A DNA stretch of 64,000 bases from Lactobacillus selangorensis. Its GTDB lineage: Bacteria; Bacillota; Bacilli; Lactobacillales; Lactobacillaceae. Where the stretch lies: positions 96,464 to 160,463 of the forward strand of contig NZ_JQAZ01000006.1 in the NCBI RefSeq assembly GCF_001437205.1. Reading direction: 5' to 3'. The notes under the pieces are model-generated. The model saw only the letters and a program-made list of their open reading frames with translations, was not told the origin of the DNA and did not search any database. Each line of letters starts with the position of its first letter. Position 1 is the stretch's first letter. The position numbers and the translations under genes are program-made. Below, one piece after another: positions 55,471-64,000 of the stretch.

Positions 55471-56841
55471 ATGGCACTTTATCAACGTTTTCGCCAGCAC
55501 ATTTTGACAACAGGACTCATCGTCCCACAGGCCAAATTGCTCATCGCCGTTTCGACCGGCGTCGATTCGATGGTGTTGCTGGAACTGCTGCAGCGAATCG
55601 CACCAGAATTGCGGCTCCATTTAGGCGTAGTCTATGTCGATCATCAGCTGCGGGCCGAAAGTGCGGTTGAAACTACTTATTTGAACAATTATTGCGACCA
55701 GCACCGGCTGCCGTTTTTTGTCAAAACGTGGCCGCAGGACCAGCATCCTCAGACTGGGACCGAAGCGGCGGCTCGCCAATTTCGGTACGCTTTTTTCAAA
55801 ACAACCTTGGCCCAGCAGCAAGCCGATGCGATTGTGACGGCTCATCATGGCGACGATCAATTGGAAACCGTTTTGATGAAGCTGGCGCGCAGCGGCGATT
55901 TGGCCGAAATGCGGGGCATCTTAGCCAAACAGCAATTCGGAACGGGCTGGTTATTGCGGCCGCTGCTGCCGTTTACGAAGGCAGAAATCCGTCAGTATGC
56001 CCAGCAGCACAGTATTCAGTATTTTGAAGATGCGACCAATTCCTCGTTAGCGATGACCCGTAATCGCATTCGCCATTTGATTGTGCCGCAGCTTAAGCAG
56101 GAAAATCCGCAGGTTGTGAGTCATGCGGACCAATTCACGCAGGATTTGACGGAGCTGCTGGATGTGACACAGCGACAATTGCAGCCGGTCGTTACAGCGA
56201 TGAACGTGACTGCAATTGCCAATGGCTATCAAGCTGAATGGCAGCCGCTCGCAGCTCTGGCACCGATTTTGCAGCGTCTGACTTTGGAACAACTGTTTCG
56301 GCAGTCTGACTTGCGGCCGCTGCCGACGACTAGCCAGCAGCAGGAAATTCTGCATTTATTGCTGAATCCGGCTAAACCGCAAGGAACCCTTACAATTGGT
56401 GCTCATTTTGTGGTTCGCAAGCAGTATCAAACGTTTGAATGGGTCCGGACGATGACACGGCCACAGCCGGAACCACAACGTTTTTCATTGCAACCAGGCC
56501 AATGGGTGGGACTGCCGGATGGCCGTCAAATCGGTCTTTTTCAACAGGCACCCGTTCCGCAGGCGGACGATCAGCAAGTGACCGTTTATCTGGCGGCGGA
56601 CGACTTGCCGCTGCAAATAACCCATCGCCAAACAGGGGATCGGCTCAAAATGGATGCTCAACACGAACAAAAACTAAAAAAAATCTTAATTGATCGTAAA
56701 ATACCGAACGGAAAACGGCAGGCTTTGTGGGTCGTCCGCACTTCACAAACGGTCATTTGGGTGCCGGAAATCGCGGTTGCACGGTTGTTTATTCGCCCGC
56801 AAAGCGGTAAAATACCATACATATTACTAGACCGTCGCTGA
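55471..56841 (+). CDS. tilS: tRNA(Ile)-lysidine synthase
   Basis: A 456-residue enzyme that changes C34 to lysidine in tRNA-Ile(CAU). The ATP PP-loop reads STGVDS (28-33), a common low-GC variant of SGGxDS. TAHHGDDQLETVLMKLARSG and NSSLAMTRNRIRH are further signatures, and a C-terminal domain (about 370-456) recognises the tRNA. It is followed by hpt and ftsH, the conserved order. Confidence 0.95.
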   Translation: MALYQRFRQHILTTGLIVPQAKLLIAVSTGVDSMVLLELLQRIAPELRLHLGVVYVDHQLRAESAVETTYLNNYCDQHRLPFFVKTWPQDQHPQTGTEAAARQFRYAFFKTTLAQQQADAIVTAHHGDDQLETVLMKLARSGDLAEMRGILAKQQFGTGWLLRPLLPFTKAEIRQYAQQHSIQYFEDATNSSLAMTRNRIRHLIVPQLKQENPQVVSHADQFTQDLTELLDVTQRQLQPVVTAMNVTAIANGYQAEWQPLAALAPILQRLTLEQLFRQSDLRPLPTTSQQQEILHLLLNPAKPQGTLTIGAHFVVRKQYQTFEWVRTMTRPQPEPQRFSLQPGQWVGLPDGRQIGLFQQAPVPQADDQQVTVYLAADDLPLQITHRQTGDRLKMDAQHEQKLKKILIDRKIPNGKRQALWVVRTSQTVIWVPEIAVARLFIRPQSGKIPYILLDRR

Positions 56842-56898
56842 CACCTGATATTAAAAAATCATTCGTGTTTGGAACAATCAAGAGGAGCAGAAGAGAAA

Positions 56899-57447
56899 AT
56901 GAGTATGAAACCCGATATTGAACGTGTTTTATTTTCCGAAGAAGACTTGCATAAAGTAGCACAGCGTTTAGGCAAGCAGCTTTCCGTCGATTATGCCGAC
57001 AAAAATCCATTAGTCATTTGTGTCCTGAAGGGCGCGATTTTATTTATGACCGATTTGGTGCGGGAAATGGACATTCCATTGGAAATCGACTTTATGGATG
57101 TCTCCAGTTATGGCGATGGGACCGTTTCGTCTGGTGAAGTCCGGATTTTGAAGGATTTGGATACGAGTGTTTTCCAGCGGAACGTGCTGATCGTTGAAGA
57201 TATCGTCGATACTGGCCGGACACTGAGCTACTTGATGAAGCTGCTCAAGACCCGTGAAGCCAAGTCAATTAAGATTTGTACGTTAATGGACAAACAGGAT
57301 CGGCGGGTCATGAATGTCAAGGCTGATTACATTGGTTTTGAAGTTCCGAATGAATTTGTCGTCGGCTATGGTTTGGACTACGCACAGCACTATCGGAATC
57401 TCCCGTATATCGGCGTTTTGAAGCCTGAAATTTATGAAAATAAATAA
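56899..57447 (+). CDS. hpt: Hypoxanthine-guanine phosphoribosyltransferase
   Basis: A 182-residue purine salvage enzyme. The PRPP loop is [17 protein letters not shown], the catalytic flexible loop contains [20 protein letters not shown], and [26 protein letters not shown] binds the base. Start at ATG 56899, with AGAGGAG upstream; a TTG at 56869 adds residues not seen in the family. Its product links salvage to the PurR/Prs functions earlier in the window. Confidence 0.96.
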   Translation: MSMKPDIERVLFSEEDLHKVAQRLGKQLSVDYADKNPLVICVLKGAILFMTDLVREMDIPLEIDFMDVSSYGDGTVSSGEVRILKDLDTSVFQRNVLIVEDIVDTGRTLSYLMKLLKTREAKSIKICTLMDKQDRRVMNVKADYIGFEVPNEFVVGYGLDYAQHYRNLPYIGVLKPEIYENK

Positions 57448-57477
57448 TTGGTCAATGAAAGTCAAATATGGTATGAT
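57448..57477 (+). promoter_or_regulatory. ftsH promoter with overlapping CtsR box
   Basis: TTGGTC (57448-57453) and TATGAT (57472-57477, preceded by TGG) are 18 bases apart. Between them lies GGTCAAT-GAA-AGTCAAA (57450-57466), matching the CtsR operator (GGTCAAA, three bases, GGTCAAA) at 12 of 14 fixed positions. CtsR control of ftsH has been reported in Lactobacillus plantarum. Confidence 0.72.
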
Positions 57478-57540
57478 TTAAAAGATGATACGCCGAGTGA
57501 GTGTCATTGATTCTGTATATCGAGGTTCAGGAGGTCGCGT

Positions 57541-59739
57541 ATGAAGAACAAAAAGAACGGACTATTCAACAACGGTCTGTTTTACGTGATTATCTTTGTG
57601 GCACTGTTAGGTGTGGTCACATTCTTTATGAATAGCGGCAATAGCAGTCAACAAACAAAGACAATCAAATCGAGTACTTTTATTACCGAGCTGAAAGATG
57701 ACAAAGTAAAGAGCTTTTCAATCCAACCTTCTAATGGTGTTTACAAGATTACTGGGGATTATAAGACCGCCCAAGCGGCTGATAAAACTTCCAATAATGC
57801 AGGCTTTGGCCTGATTTCTGGAAACACCTCGAAGGTGAAGACCTTTACGACATCTGTCTTAGCAAGCGACTCTACTGTTGCACAGATCACTAAGGCAGCA
57901 GCCGATGAAAAAGTGCCGATGGAGACTCAGCAGGAATCGCAGTCCGGCTGGTGGATCCAGATCCTCTCCTTATTCTTGCCGATGATCATCATCTTTGTAT
58001 TCTTCTACATGATGATGGGTCAAGCTGGTCAAGGCGGCGGCAATGGCCGAGTGATGAACTTTGGGAAGTCGAAAGCCCAAAAGGCTGATAAAAAAGCTAA
58101 CAAAGTTCGTTTCTCCGATGTTGCTGGTGAAGAGGAAGAAAAACAGGAATTAGTCGAAGTTGTTGAATTCTTAAAAGATCCACGTAAGTTTTCAGCGCTG
58201 GGTGCCCGTATCCCATCTGGGGTATTGCTAGAGGGCCCGCCTGGTACTGGGAAAACATTGTTAGCCAAAGCGGTTGCCGGTGAAGCTGGTGTGCCGTTCT
58301 ATTCCATTTCAGGGCCAGACTTCGTTGAAATGTTCGTTGGGGTTGGTGCTTCACGTGTTCGTGATTTGTTCGACACGGCGAAGAAGAATGCTCCAGCAAT
58401 CATCTTCATCGATGAAATTGATGCCGTTGGGCGTCAGCGTGGCGCTGGAATGGGCGGCGGACATGATGAACGTGAACAAACCTTAAACCAGTTGCTGGTT
58501 GAAATGGATGGGTTCACGGGTAACGAAGGGGTCATCGTCATGGCGGCGACAAACCGTGCCGATGTCCTCGATCCAGCCTTGCTACGTCCAGGCCGTTTCG
58601 ACCGGAAGATTTTAGTCGGTCGTCCGGACGTTAAGGGCCGTGAAGCAATTCTGAAGGTTCATGCCAAGAACAAGCCGTTAGCCGATGATGTTGATTTAAA
58701 GATGATTGCACAACAGACACCAGGATTCGTTGGGGCCGATTTGGAAAACCTGCTGAACGAAGCAGCCTTAGTTGCTGCCCGTCGTGGCAAGACTAAAATT
58801 GATGCTTCCGATATTGATGAAGCCGAAGACCGTGTCATTGCTGGGCCAGCTAAGAAGGATCAAGTCATCAGTCCGAAGGAACGGAATATGGTGGCTTACC
58901 ATGAAGCCGGACATGCTTTGATTGGGTTAGTCTTAAACGATTCACGTGTCGTGCGGAAGGTTACGATTGTTCCGCGTGGCCGGGCCGGCGGTTATGCGAT
59001 CACATTGCCGAAGAGCGATCAGTTCTTATTATCTAAGAAGGATATGATGGAACAGATCGTTGGGCTGATGGGTGGCCGGACTGCCGAAGAAATTATCTTC
59101 GGTGTCGAATCCACCGGTGCTTCAAACGATTTCGAGCAGGCCACACAGCTGGCTCGGAGTATGGTCACCCAATATGGGATGAGCGATCGTTTGGGCACTG
59201 TCCAGCTTGAAAAAGCCGGCCAGCAGCAATATGGGCAAATGCCAAGCTATTCCGAACGGACAGCGGCGGCGATCGATGATGAAGTACGGCGGATTATTGA
59301 TGATGCGCACAAACAGGCGCATGATATTATCGAAGCGCACCGTGCTCAGCATAAATTGATCGCTGAGATGCTGTTGAAGTACGAAACCTTGAACGAAAAG
59401 GAAATCTTGAGCTTGTTCAACACTGGCAAGATGCCAGACAACGACAAGTCGCAATTTCCAAGCGAAAAGGCGGCTACTTACGAAGAATCCAAGCGTGCCT
59501 TAGAAGAAAAAGATCGTCAGAAGCAGCAAGAAGAAAACAGCGACGATGCCATGCTGAAGTCTGAAGCAAGCGACGCAACTGATTCAGCAGCTGAATCAAG
59601 TGAAATGTCGATTGCTGATTCACGGGCCGCATCAGCTGCATCTTCTGCAGCAAGTGATGATGATTTGGCGGAGAAACCGGATGAAACGGTAAATCCACAA
59701 AGTGAAGCTAAAAAAGACGACCAGGAACATGATGATTAA
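57541..59739 (+). CDS. ftsH: ATP-dependent zinc metalloprotease FtsH
   Basis: A 732-residue membrane AAA protease. Two N-terminal spans (about 12-32 and 140-160) flank an extracellular region; then AAA motifs [21 protein letters not shown] and the SRH, and the zinc site HEAGH (454-458). The C-terminal 100 residues are a Ser/Ala/Asp/Glu-rich tail longer than in many relatives. It degrades membrane and regulatory proteins. AGGAGG precedes the ATG, and the promoter carries a CtsR box. Confidence 0.98.
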   Translation: MKNKKNGLFNNGLFYVIIFVALLGVVTFFMNSGNSSQQTKTIKSSTFITELKDDKVKSFSIQPSNGVYKITGDYKTAQAADKTSNNAGFGLISGNTSKVKTFTTSVLASDSTVAQITKAAADEKVPMETQQESQSGWWIQILSLFLPMIIIFVFFYMMMGQAGQGGGNGRVMNFGKSKAQKADKKANKVRFSDVAGEEEEKQELVEVVEFLKDPRKFSALGARIPSGVLLEGPPGTGKTLLAKAVAGEAGVPFYSISGPDFVEMFVGVGASRVRDLFDTAKKNAPAIIFIDEIDAVGRQRGAGMGGGHDEREQTLNQLLVEMDGFTGNEGVIVMAATNRADVLDPALLRPGRFDRKILVGRPDVKGREAILKVHAKNKPLADDVDLKMIAQQTPGFVGADLENLLNEAALVAARRGKTKIDASDIDEAEDRVIAGPAKKDQVISPKERNMVAYHEAGHALIGLVLNDSRVVRKVTIVPRGRAGGYAITLPKSDQFLLSKKDMMEQIVGLMGGRTAEEIIFGVESTGASNDFEQATQLARSMVTQYGMSDRLGTVQLEKAGQQQYGQMPSYSERTAAAIDDEVRRIIDDAHKQAHDIIEAHRAQHKLIAEMLLKYETLNEKEILSLFNTGKMPDNDKSQFPSEKAATYEESKRALEEKDRQKQQEENSDDAMLKSEASDATDSAAESSEMSIADSRAASAASSAASDDDLAEKPDETVNPQSEAKKDDQEHDD

Positions 59740-59766
59740 GTTGTTTTTCTGAACGTTAAAGATTGG

Positions 59767-59799
59767 AAAGAGGTCCGGTGCAAACCGGCCTCTTTCTTT
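59767..59799 (+). terminator. Terminator after ftsH
   Basis: AAAGAGG-CCGGT and ACCGG-CCTCTTT with a 4-base loop, then CTTTAT. Confidence 0.75.
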
Positions 59800-59821
59800 A
59801 TAGCATAAAGGAGTTGCGAAA

Positions 59822-60715
59822 ATGAGTGATTATTTAGTCCGGGCCATGGCTGATAACGATCAGCTGCGTGCCTTTGCAATCGACGCTACCGATGTTGTCC
59901 GTGAAGCCCAAAAACGGCACGATACCTTTCCGACTGCTTCAGCAGCATTAGGGCGTACCTTGGTCGCCACTTTGCTACTGAGTGCTGCCGAAATGAAGGG
60001 CGACGAAAAAATGACCGTCCGTGTCTTAGGCGATGGTCCCGTCGGCGGAATCGTTGCCGATGCTGATGCACACGGACATGTTAAAGGCTACATTCAGGTG
60101 CCACACGTTGATTTGCCGCTGAAAGAAAACGGCCATATCGATGTCGGCGGTGCTGTCGGAAAAAACGGGACACTGACGGTGACCAAAGACCTCGGCTTGA
60201 AGGAACCGTATAGCGGCACCGTTGAATTGGCCTCAGGCGAGATCGGCGATGATTTTACCTATTATCTAGCTTCGTCCGAACAGATTCCATCCGCCGTCGG
60301 AGTGTCCGTCTACGTCAATGCTGACGGTTCAATCGGCGTGGCCGGCGGGTTCATGATTCAAGTCATGCCCGGTGCCGATGACGCCACAATCAGCCGGTTG
60401 GAAGCCAATTTAAAGAAACTGCCGCAAGTCTCTGACTTGTTACGGGACGGCACGACACCCGAACAGTTATTGGACCGGATTTTCGGTGCCGGTGAGGTCA
60501 AGGTGATTGCCAAAGAGCCCGTTTCCTTCCAGTGCGACTGTTCGAAAGACCGGTTTGCCAAGGGCTTGGCCACTTTGTCAGATAAAGAACTGCACAGTAT
60601 GATTGATGAAGATCATGGGGCTGAAACGGTCTGCAAATTCTGCGGCAACAAATATGAATTCACAGAAGCTGAATTAAAGGACATTCTGAGCAGCAAAGAT
60701 ACTCAGCAAGATTAA
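59822..60715 (+). CDS. hslO: Redox-regulated chaperone Hsp33
   Basis: A 297-residue holdase activated by disulfide formation. The zinc switch CDC (in FQCDCSKDRF) and CKFC (in ETVCKFCGNKYEF) is intact, so oxidative activation is expected. YLVRAMADNDQLRAFAIDATDVV is the usual N-terminus. It follows ftsH, which gives a stress-related pair. AAAGGAG precedes the ATG. Confidence 0.96.
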   Translation: MSDYLVRAMADNDQLRAFAIDATDVVREAQKRHDTFPTASAALGRTLVATLLLSAAEMKGDEKMTVRVLGDGPVGGIVADADAHGHVKGYIQVPHVDLPLKENGHIDVGGAVGKNGTLTVTKDLGLKEPYSGTVELASGEIGDDFTYYLASSEQIPSAVGVSVYVNADGSIGVAGGFMIQVMPGADDATISRLEANLKKLPQVSDLLRDGTTPEQLLDRIFGAGEVKVIAKEPVSFQCDCSKDRFAKGLATLSDKELHSMIDEDHGAETVCKFCGNKYEFTEAELKDILSSKDTQQD

Positions 60716-60718
60716 AAC

Positions 60719-60758
60719 GAGAAGGACTCGCCGTCGTTTAGAGGGGAGTCCTTCTTTT
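60719..60758 (+). terminator. Terminator after hslO
   Basis: AGAAGGACTC and GAGTCCTTCT with a 16-base loop, then TTTG. Confidence 0.75.
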
Positions 60759-60939
60759 GATGGCGCTCCAAAAAATTGTGAATTCCGGTTAACGTGTTTT
60801 GAAATTGTTTCAGAAAACGAACCGTTTTGCAAAGCAGCGTTCATGCTCATAGTTTAGAGGTTCTTTCTCACACGCTGTTTTTGTGCTATGATATTTCAGA
60901 ATAAAATAACAGGTTTATGATTAAAGGAGAAATGTGGAT

Positions 60940-61947
60940 ATGAAGTGGCAGATAGGCGATGTAACGATTCCCAACCAGGTGGTCGTAGCACCGATGGCCG
61001 GAATTACCAATGCAGCGTTTCGGGTTATTTGCAAACAATTCGGCGCCGGGCTTGTGGTCTGTGAAATGGTCAGCGACCGGGCGATTCTGCATCGCAATGA
61101 AAAGACGATGAACATGCTGACAGTCGATCCGACTGAACATCCGATGAGTATTCAATTATTCGGCGGTTCGAAGGAAACACTGGTTGAAGCAGCCAAATAC
61201 ATCGATAAGCACACGGCAGCGGATATTATCGATATCAATATGGGTTGCCCAGTCCACAAAATCACTAAGACGAATTCTGGTTCGCACTGGCTGCTGGATC
61301 CGGATGCAATCGAAGATGTCGTCAGTGCGGTTACCGCAGCCGTCGACAAACCAGTTACCGTTAAAATGCGGACTGGCTGGGACGACGACCATATTTATGC
61401 CGTTGAAAATGCTTTGGCCGCTGAACGGGGCGGAGCAGCCGCCATTACGATGCATGGTCGCACCCGTGATCAAATGTATGCCGGCCACGCCAACTGGGAT
61501 ATTTTAAAAGAAGTTAAAGCCAACCTTCATGTGCCGTTTATCGGCAATGGGGATGTGCGGACACCAGAAGATGCACAAAGAATGCTTGATTATGTTGGTG
61601 CTGATGCTGTGATGGTCGGACGGGCTGCTTTAGGCAATCCATGGGTCGTTAAACAGATGGTCGAATATCTGGATGACGGGAAATTGCTGCCAGAACCATC
61701 GGCACGTGAAAAAATTGCGATAGCCAAGAAGCAATTAGACAGCTTAGTCGATTTAAAAGGCAACGAAAATGTCGCTGTCCGTGAATTCCGTAAGCAGGCA
61801 GCTTACTACTTGAAAGGCATTCCGCACGCTGCTCGTACAAAGGCAGCGGTCAATGAAGTTGAAACAGAAGCTGAGGTTGACAGTCTGCTCGATGATTTTG
61901 TCGCTAAGACCGAAGCACGGGCAGCACGTAAGGCGGCTCAAAAGTAA
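60940..61947 (+). CDS. dusB: tRNA-dihydrouridine synthase DusB
   Basis: A 335-residue FMN enzyme reducing uridines in tRNA. APMAGITNAAFR (18-29), catalytic Cys103 in NMGCPVHKITK, MRTGW and VMVGRAALGNPW (FMN phosphate site) are visible. Start taken as the ATG at 60940, ten bases after AAGGAG; the GTG two codons upstream is only four bases from the site. dusB next to lysS is the standard order. Confidence 0.95.
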   Translation: MKWQIGDVTIPNQVVVAPMAGITNAAFRVICKQFGAGLVVCEMVSDRAILHRNEKTMNMLTVDPTEHPMSIQLFGGSKETLVEAAKYIDKHTAADIIDINMGCPVHKITKTNSGSHWLLDPDAIEDVVSAVTAAVDKPVTVKMRTGWDDDHIYAVENALAAERGGAAAITMHGRTRDQMYAGHANWDILKEVKANLHVPFIGNGDVRTPEDAQRMLDYVGADAVMVGRAALGNPWVVKQMVEYLDDGKLLPEPSAREKIAIAKKQLDSLVDLKGNENVAVREFRKQAAYYLKGIPHAARTKAAVNEVETEAEVDSLLDDFVAKTEARAARKAAQK

Positions 61948-61961
61948 AATTCACAAAATGA

Positions 61962-63566
<1,605 letters not shown>

Positions 63567-63576
63567 TTAAAAAAAT

Positions 63577-63610
63577 AAAAAAAGTGTGCGGAATTCGCAT
63601 GCTTTTTTTG
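63577..63610 (+). terminator. Terminator after lysS
   Basis: AGTGTGCG and CGCATGCT (two G-U pairs) with a 5-base loop, flanked by A-runs and T7. Confidence 0.8.
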
Positions 63611-63692
63611 TGCCCTGATTCGGGAATGTTTACATATTTAGCCGTTGTAAATGCATAAATATGAATATTCAGGTTGCATACACCAATGATAA

Positions 63693-63729
63693 ATGAACAT
63701 TAAAATGGCATTCACTAATAAATGTTCAT
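63693..63729. repeat. Inverted repeat upstream of the rRNA promoters
   Basis: ATGAACATT and AATGTTCAT, 9-bp perfect arms with a 19-base spacer. It may be a protein-binding site or chance; the flanking DNA is AT-rich. Confidence 0.4.
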
Positions 63730-63752
63730 CATTTAAGCCGCTTTCATTCGAA

Positions 63753-63941
63753 TTGACAAAGCGGCTGCTACTTGGTACTATAGTAAACGTTGAGTCGCAA
63801 GGAAATAACAGCTTAAAAAAAGTAGTTGACTTCCTTGAAATGACTTGATATACTAATAAAGCTGCTTCAGGAAATGAACAATTACTTAGATGAATAAATA
63901 TTCAAAAAAGTAGTTGACAAATTGCTTGAACGTGGTAAACT
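63753..63941 (+). promoter_or_regulatory. Three tandem rRNA operon promoters
   Basis: P1: TTGACA (63753-63758) and TACTAT (63776-63781), 17-base spacer. P2: TTGACT (63826-63831) and TATACT (63849-63854), 17-base spacer. P3: TTGACA (63914-63919) and TAAACT (63936-63941), 16-base spacer. P2 and P3 share an AAAAAAGTAGTTGAC repeat 88 bases apart. Confidence 0.85.
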
Positions 63942-63977
63942 AATTAAGTTGTCACTTAGAGGACAACTTCAGTAGAT

Positions 63978-63996
63978 CTTTGAAAACTGAACAAAG
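63978..63996 (+). promoter_or_regulatory. rRNA leader boxA-like antitermination site
   Basis: CTTTGAAAACTGAACAAAG is the conserved leader sequence just before 16S rRNA in lactobacilli and bacilli. The 16S gene should begin shortly after the end of the window. Confidence 0.7.
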
Positions 63997-64000
63997 TATC

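Overview
The window is a low-to-mid GC Firmicute chromosome segment, almost certainly from a member of the Lactobacillaceae (genus and species cannot be settled from the sequence alone). The clues are the gene order metG-tatD-rnmV-rsmA-veg-ispE-purR-glmU-prs and pth-mfd-murJ-like-rqcP-divIC-yabR-tilS-hpt-ftsH-hslO-dusB-lysS running into an rRNA operon (the Bacillus/Lactobacillus layout without sporulation genes), an L-lactate dehydrogenase, a type B L31, CbpA and a DUF72 protein. Most genes use clear AGGAGG-type ribosome sites, and several start with GTG or TTG.

Layout. 1-50: start of a minus-strand membrane protein cut by the window edge. 279-5223: a visibly AT-rich sugar-uptake block (PTS EIIA, PTS EIIBC, a MalY/PatB-type C-S lyase, and an HTH/EIIA-domain regulator) with a cre site and a perfect palindrome in its promoter region; it looks acquired relative to the more GC-rich DNA that follows. 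5352-10485: small accessory metabolism and unknown genes (RibD-like reductase, PEBP protein, HELLH-motif protein, a 52-residue membrane peptide, sirtuin, chorismate mutase, Nudix, DUF72). 10633-23247: housekeeping cluster for translation, rRNA processing, purine control and UDP-GlcNAc/PRPP supply, interrupted by a minus-strand metal/oxidative module (multicopper oxidase plus FetAB). 23360-30720: envelope and secreted functions (nuclease, two YdcF proteins, MscL, TerC) and an HD/HAD operon. 30765-35746: rpoE-pyrG-murA-rpmE2. 35876-48000: YjdF and MFS membrane proteins, murF, cshA, acpS-alr-mazEF, cbpA, an L,D-transpeptidase and ldh. 48112-63566: pth to lysS. 63612-64000: three tandem rRNA promoters and a boxA-like leader; the 16S gene itself lies beyond the window.

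How it works together: cell wall supply (GlmU, MurA, MurF, Alr, MurJ-like, L,D-transpeptidase, DivIC), nucleotide supply (PurR, Prs, PyrG, Hpt), and translation or RNA upkeep (MetG, RsmA, RnmV, Pth, TilS, RqcP, CshA, DusB, LysS) dominate. Regulation visible in sequence includes a CTP-sensing attenuator ahead of pyrG, a CtsR box in the ftsH promoter, tandem veg promoters, and several hairpin leaders (pth, yabR, murF, murA).

Most notable: (1) an approximately 80-nt structured element repeated in the sense strand of the 3' UTRs of pyrG and ldh, sitting between stop codon and terminator in both, with compensatory changes in its outer stem; (2) an in-frame stop that cuts the acidic tail of RNA polymerase delta, with the rest of the tail still open downstream; (3) a MurA with Asp in place of the catalytic Cys, the natural fosfomycin-insensitive form; (4) the PTS plus C-S lyase island; (5) a sirtuin lacking its second zinc-binding Cys pair.
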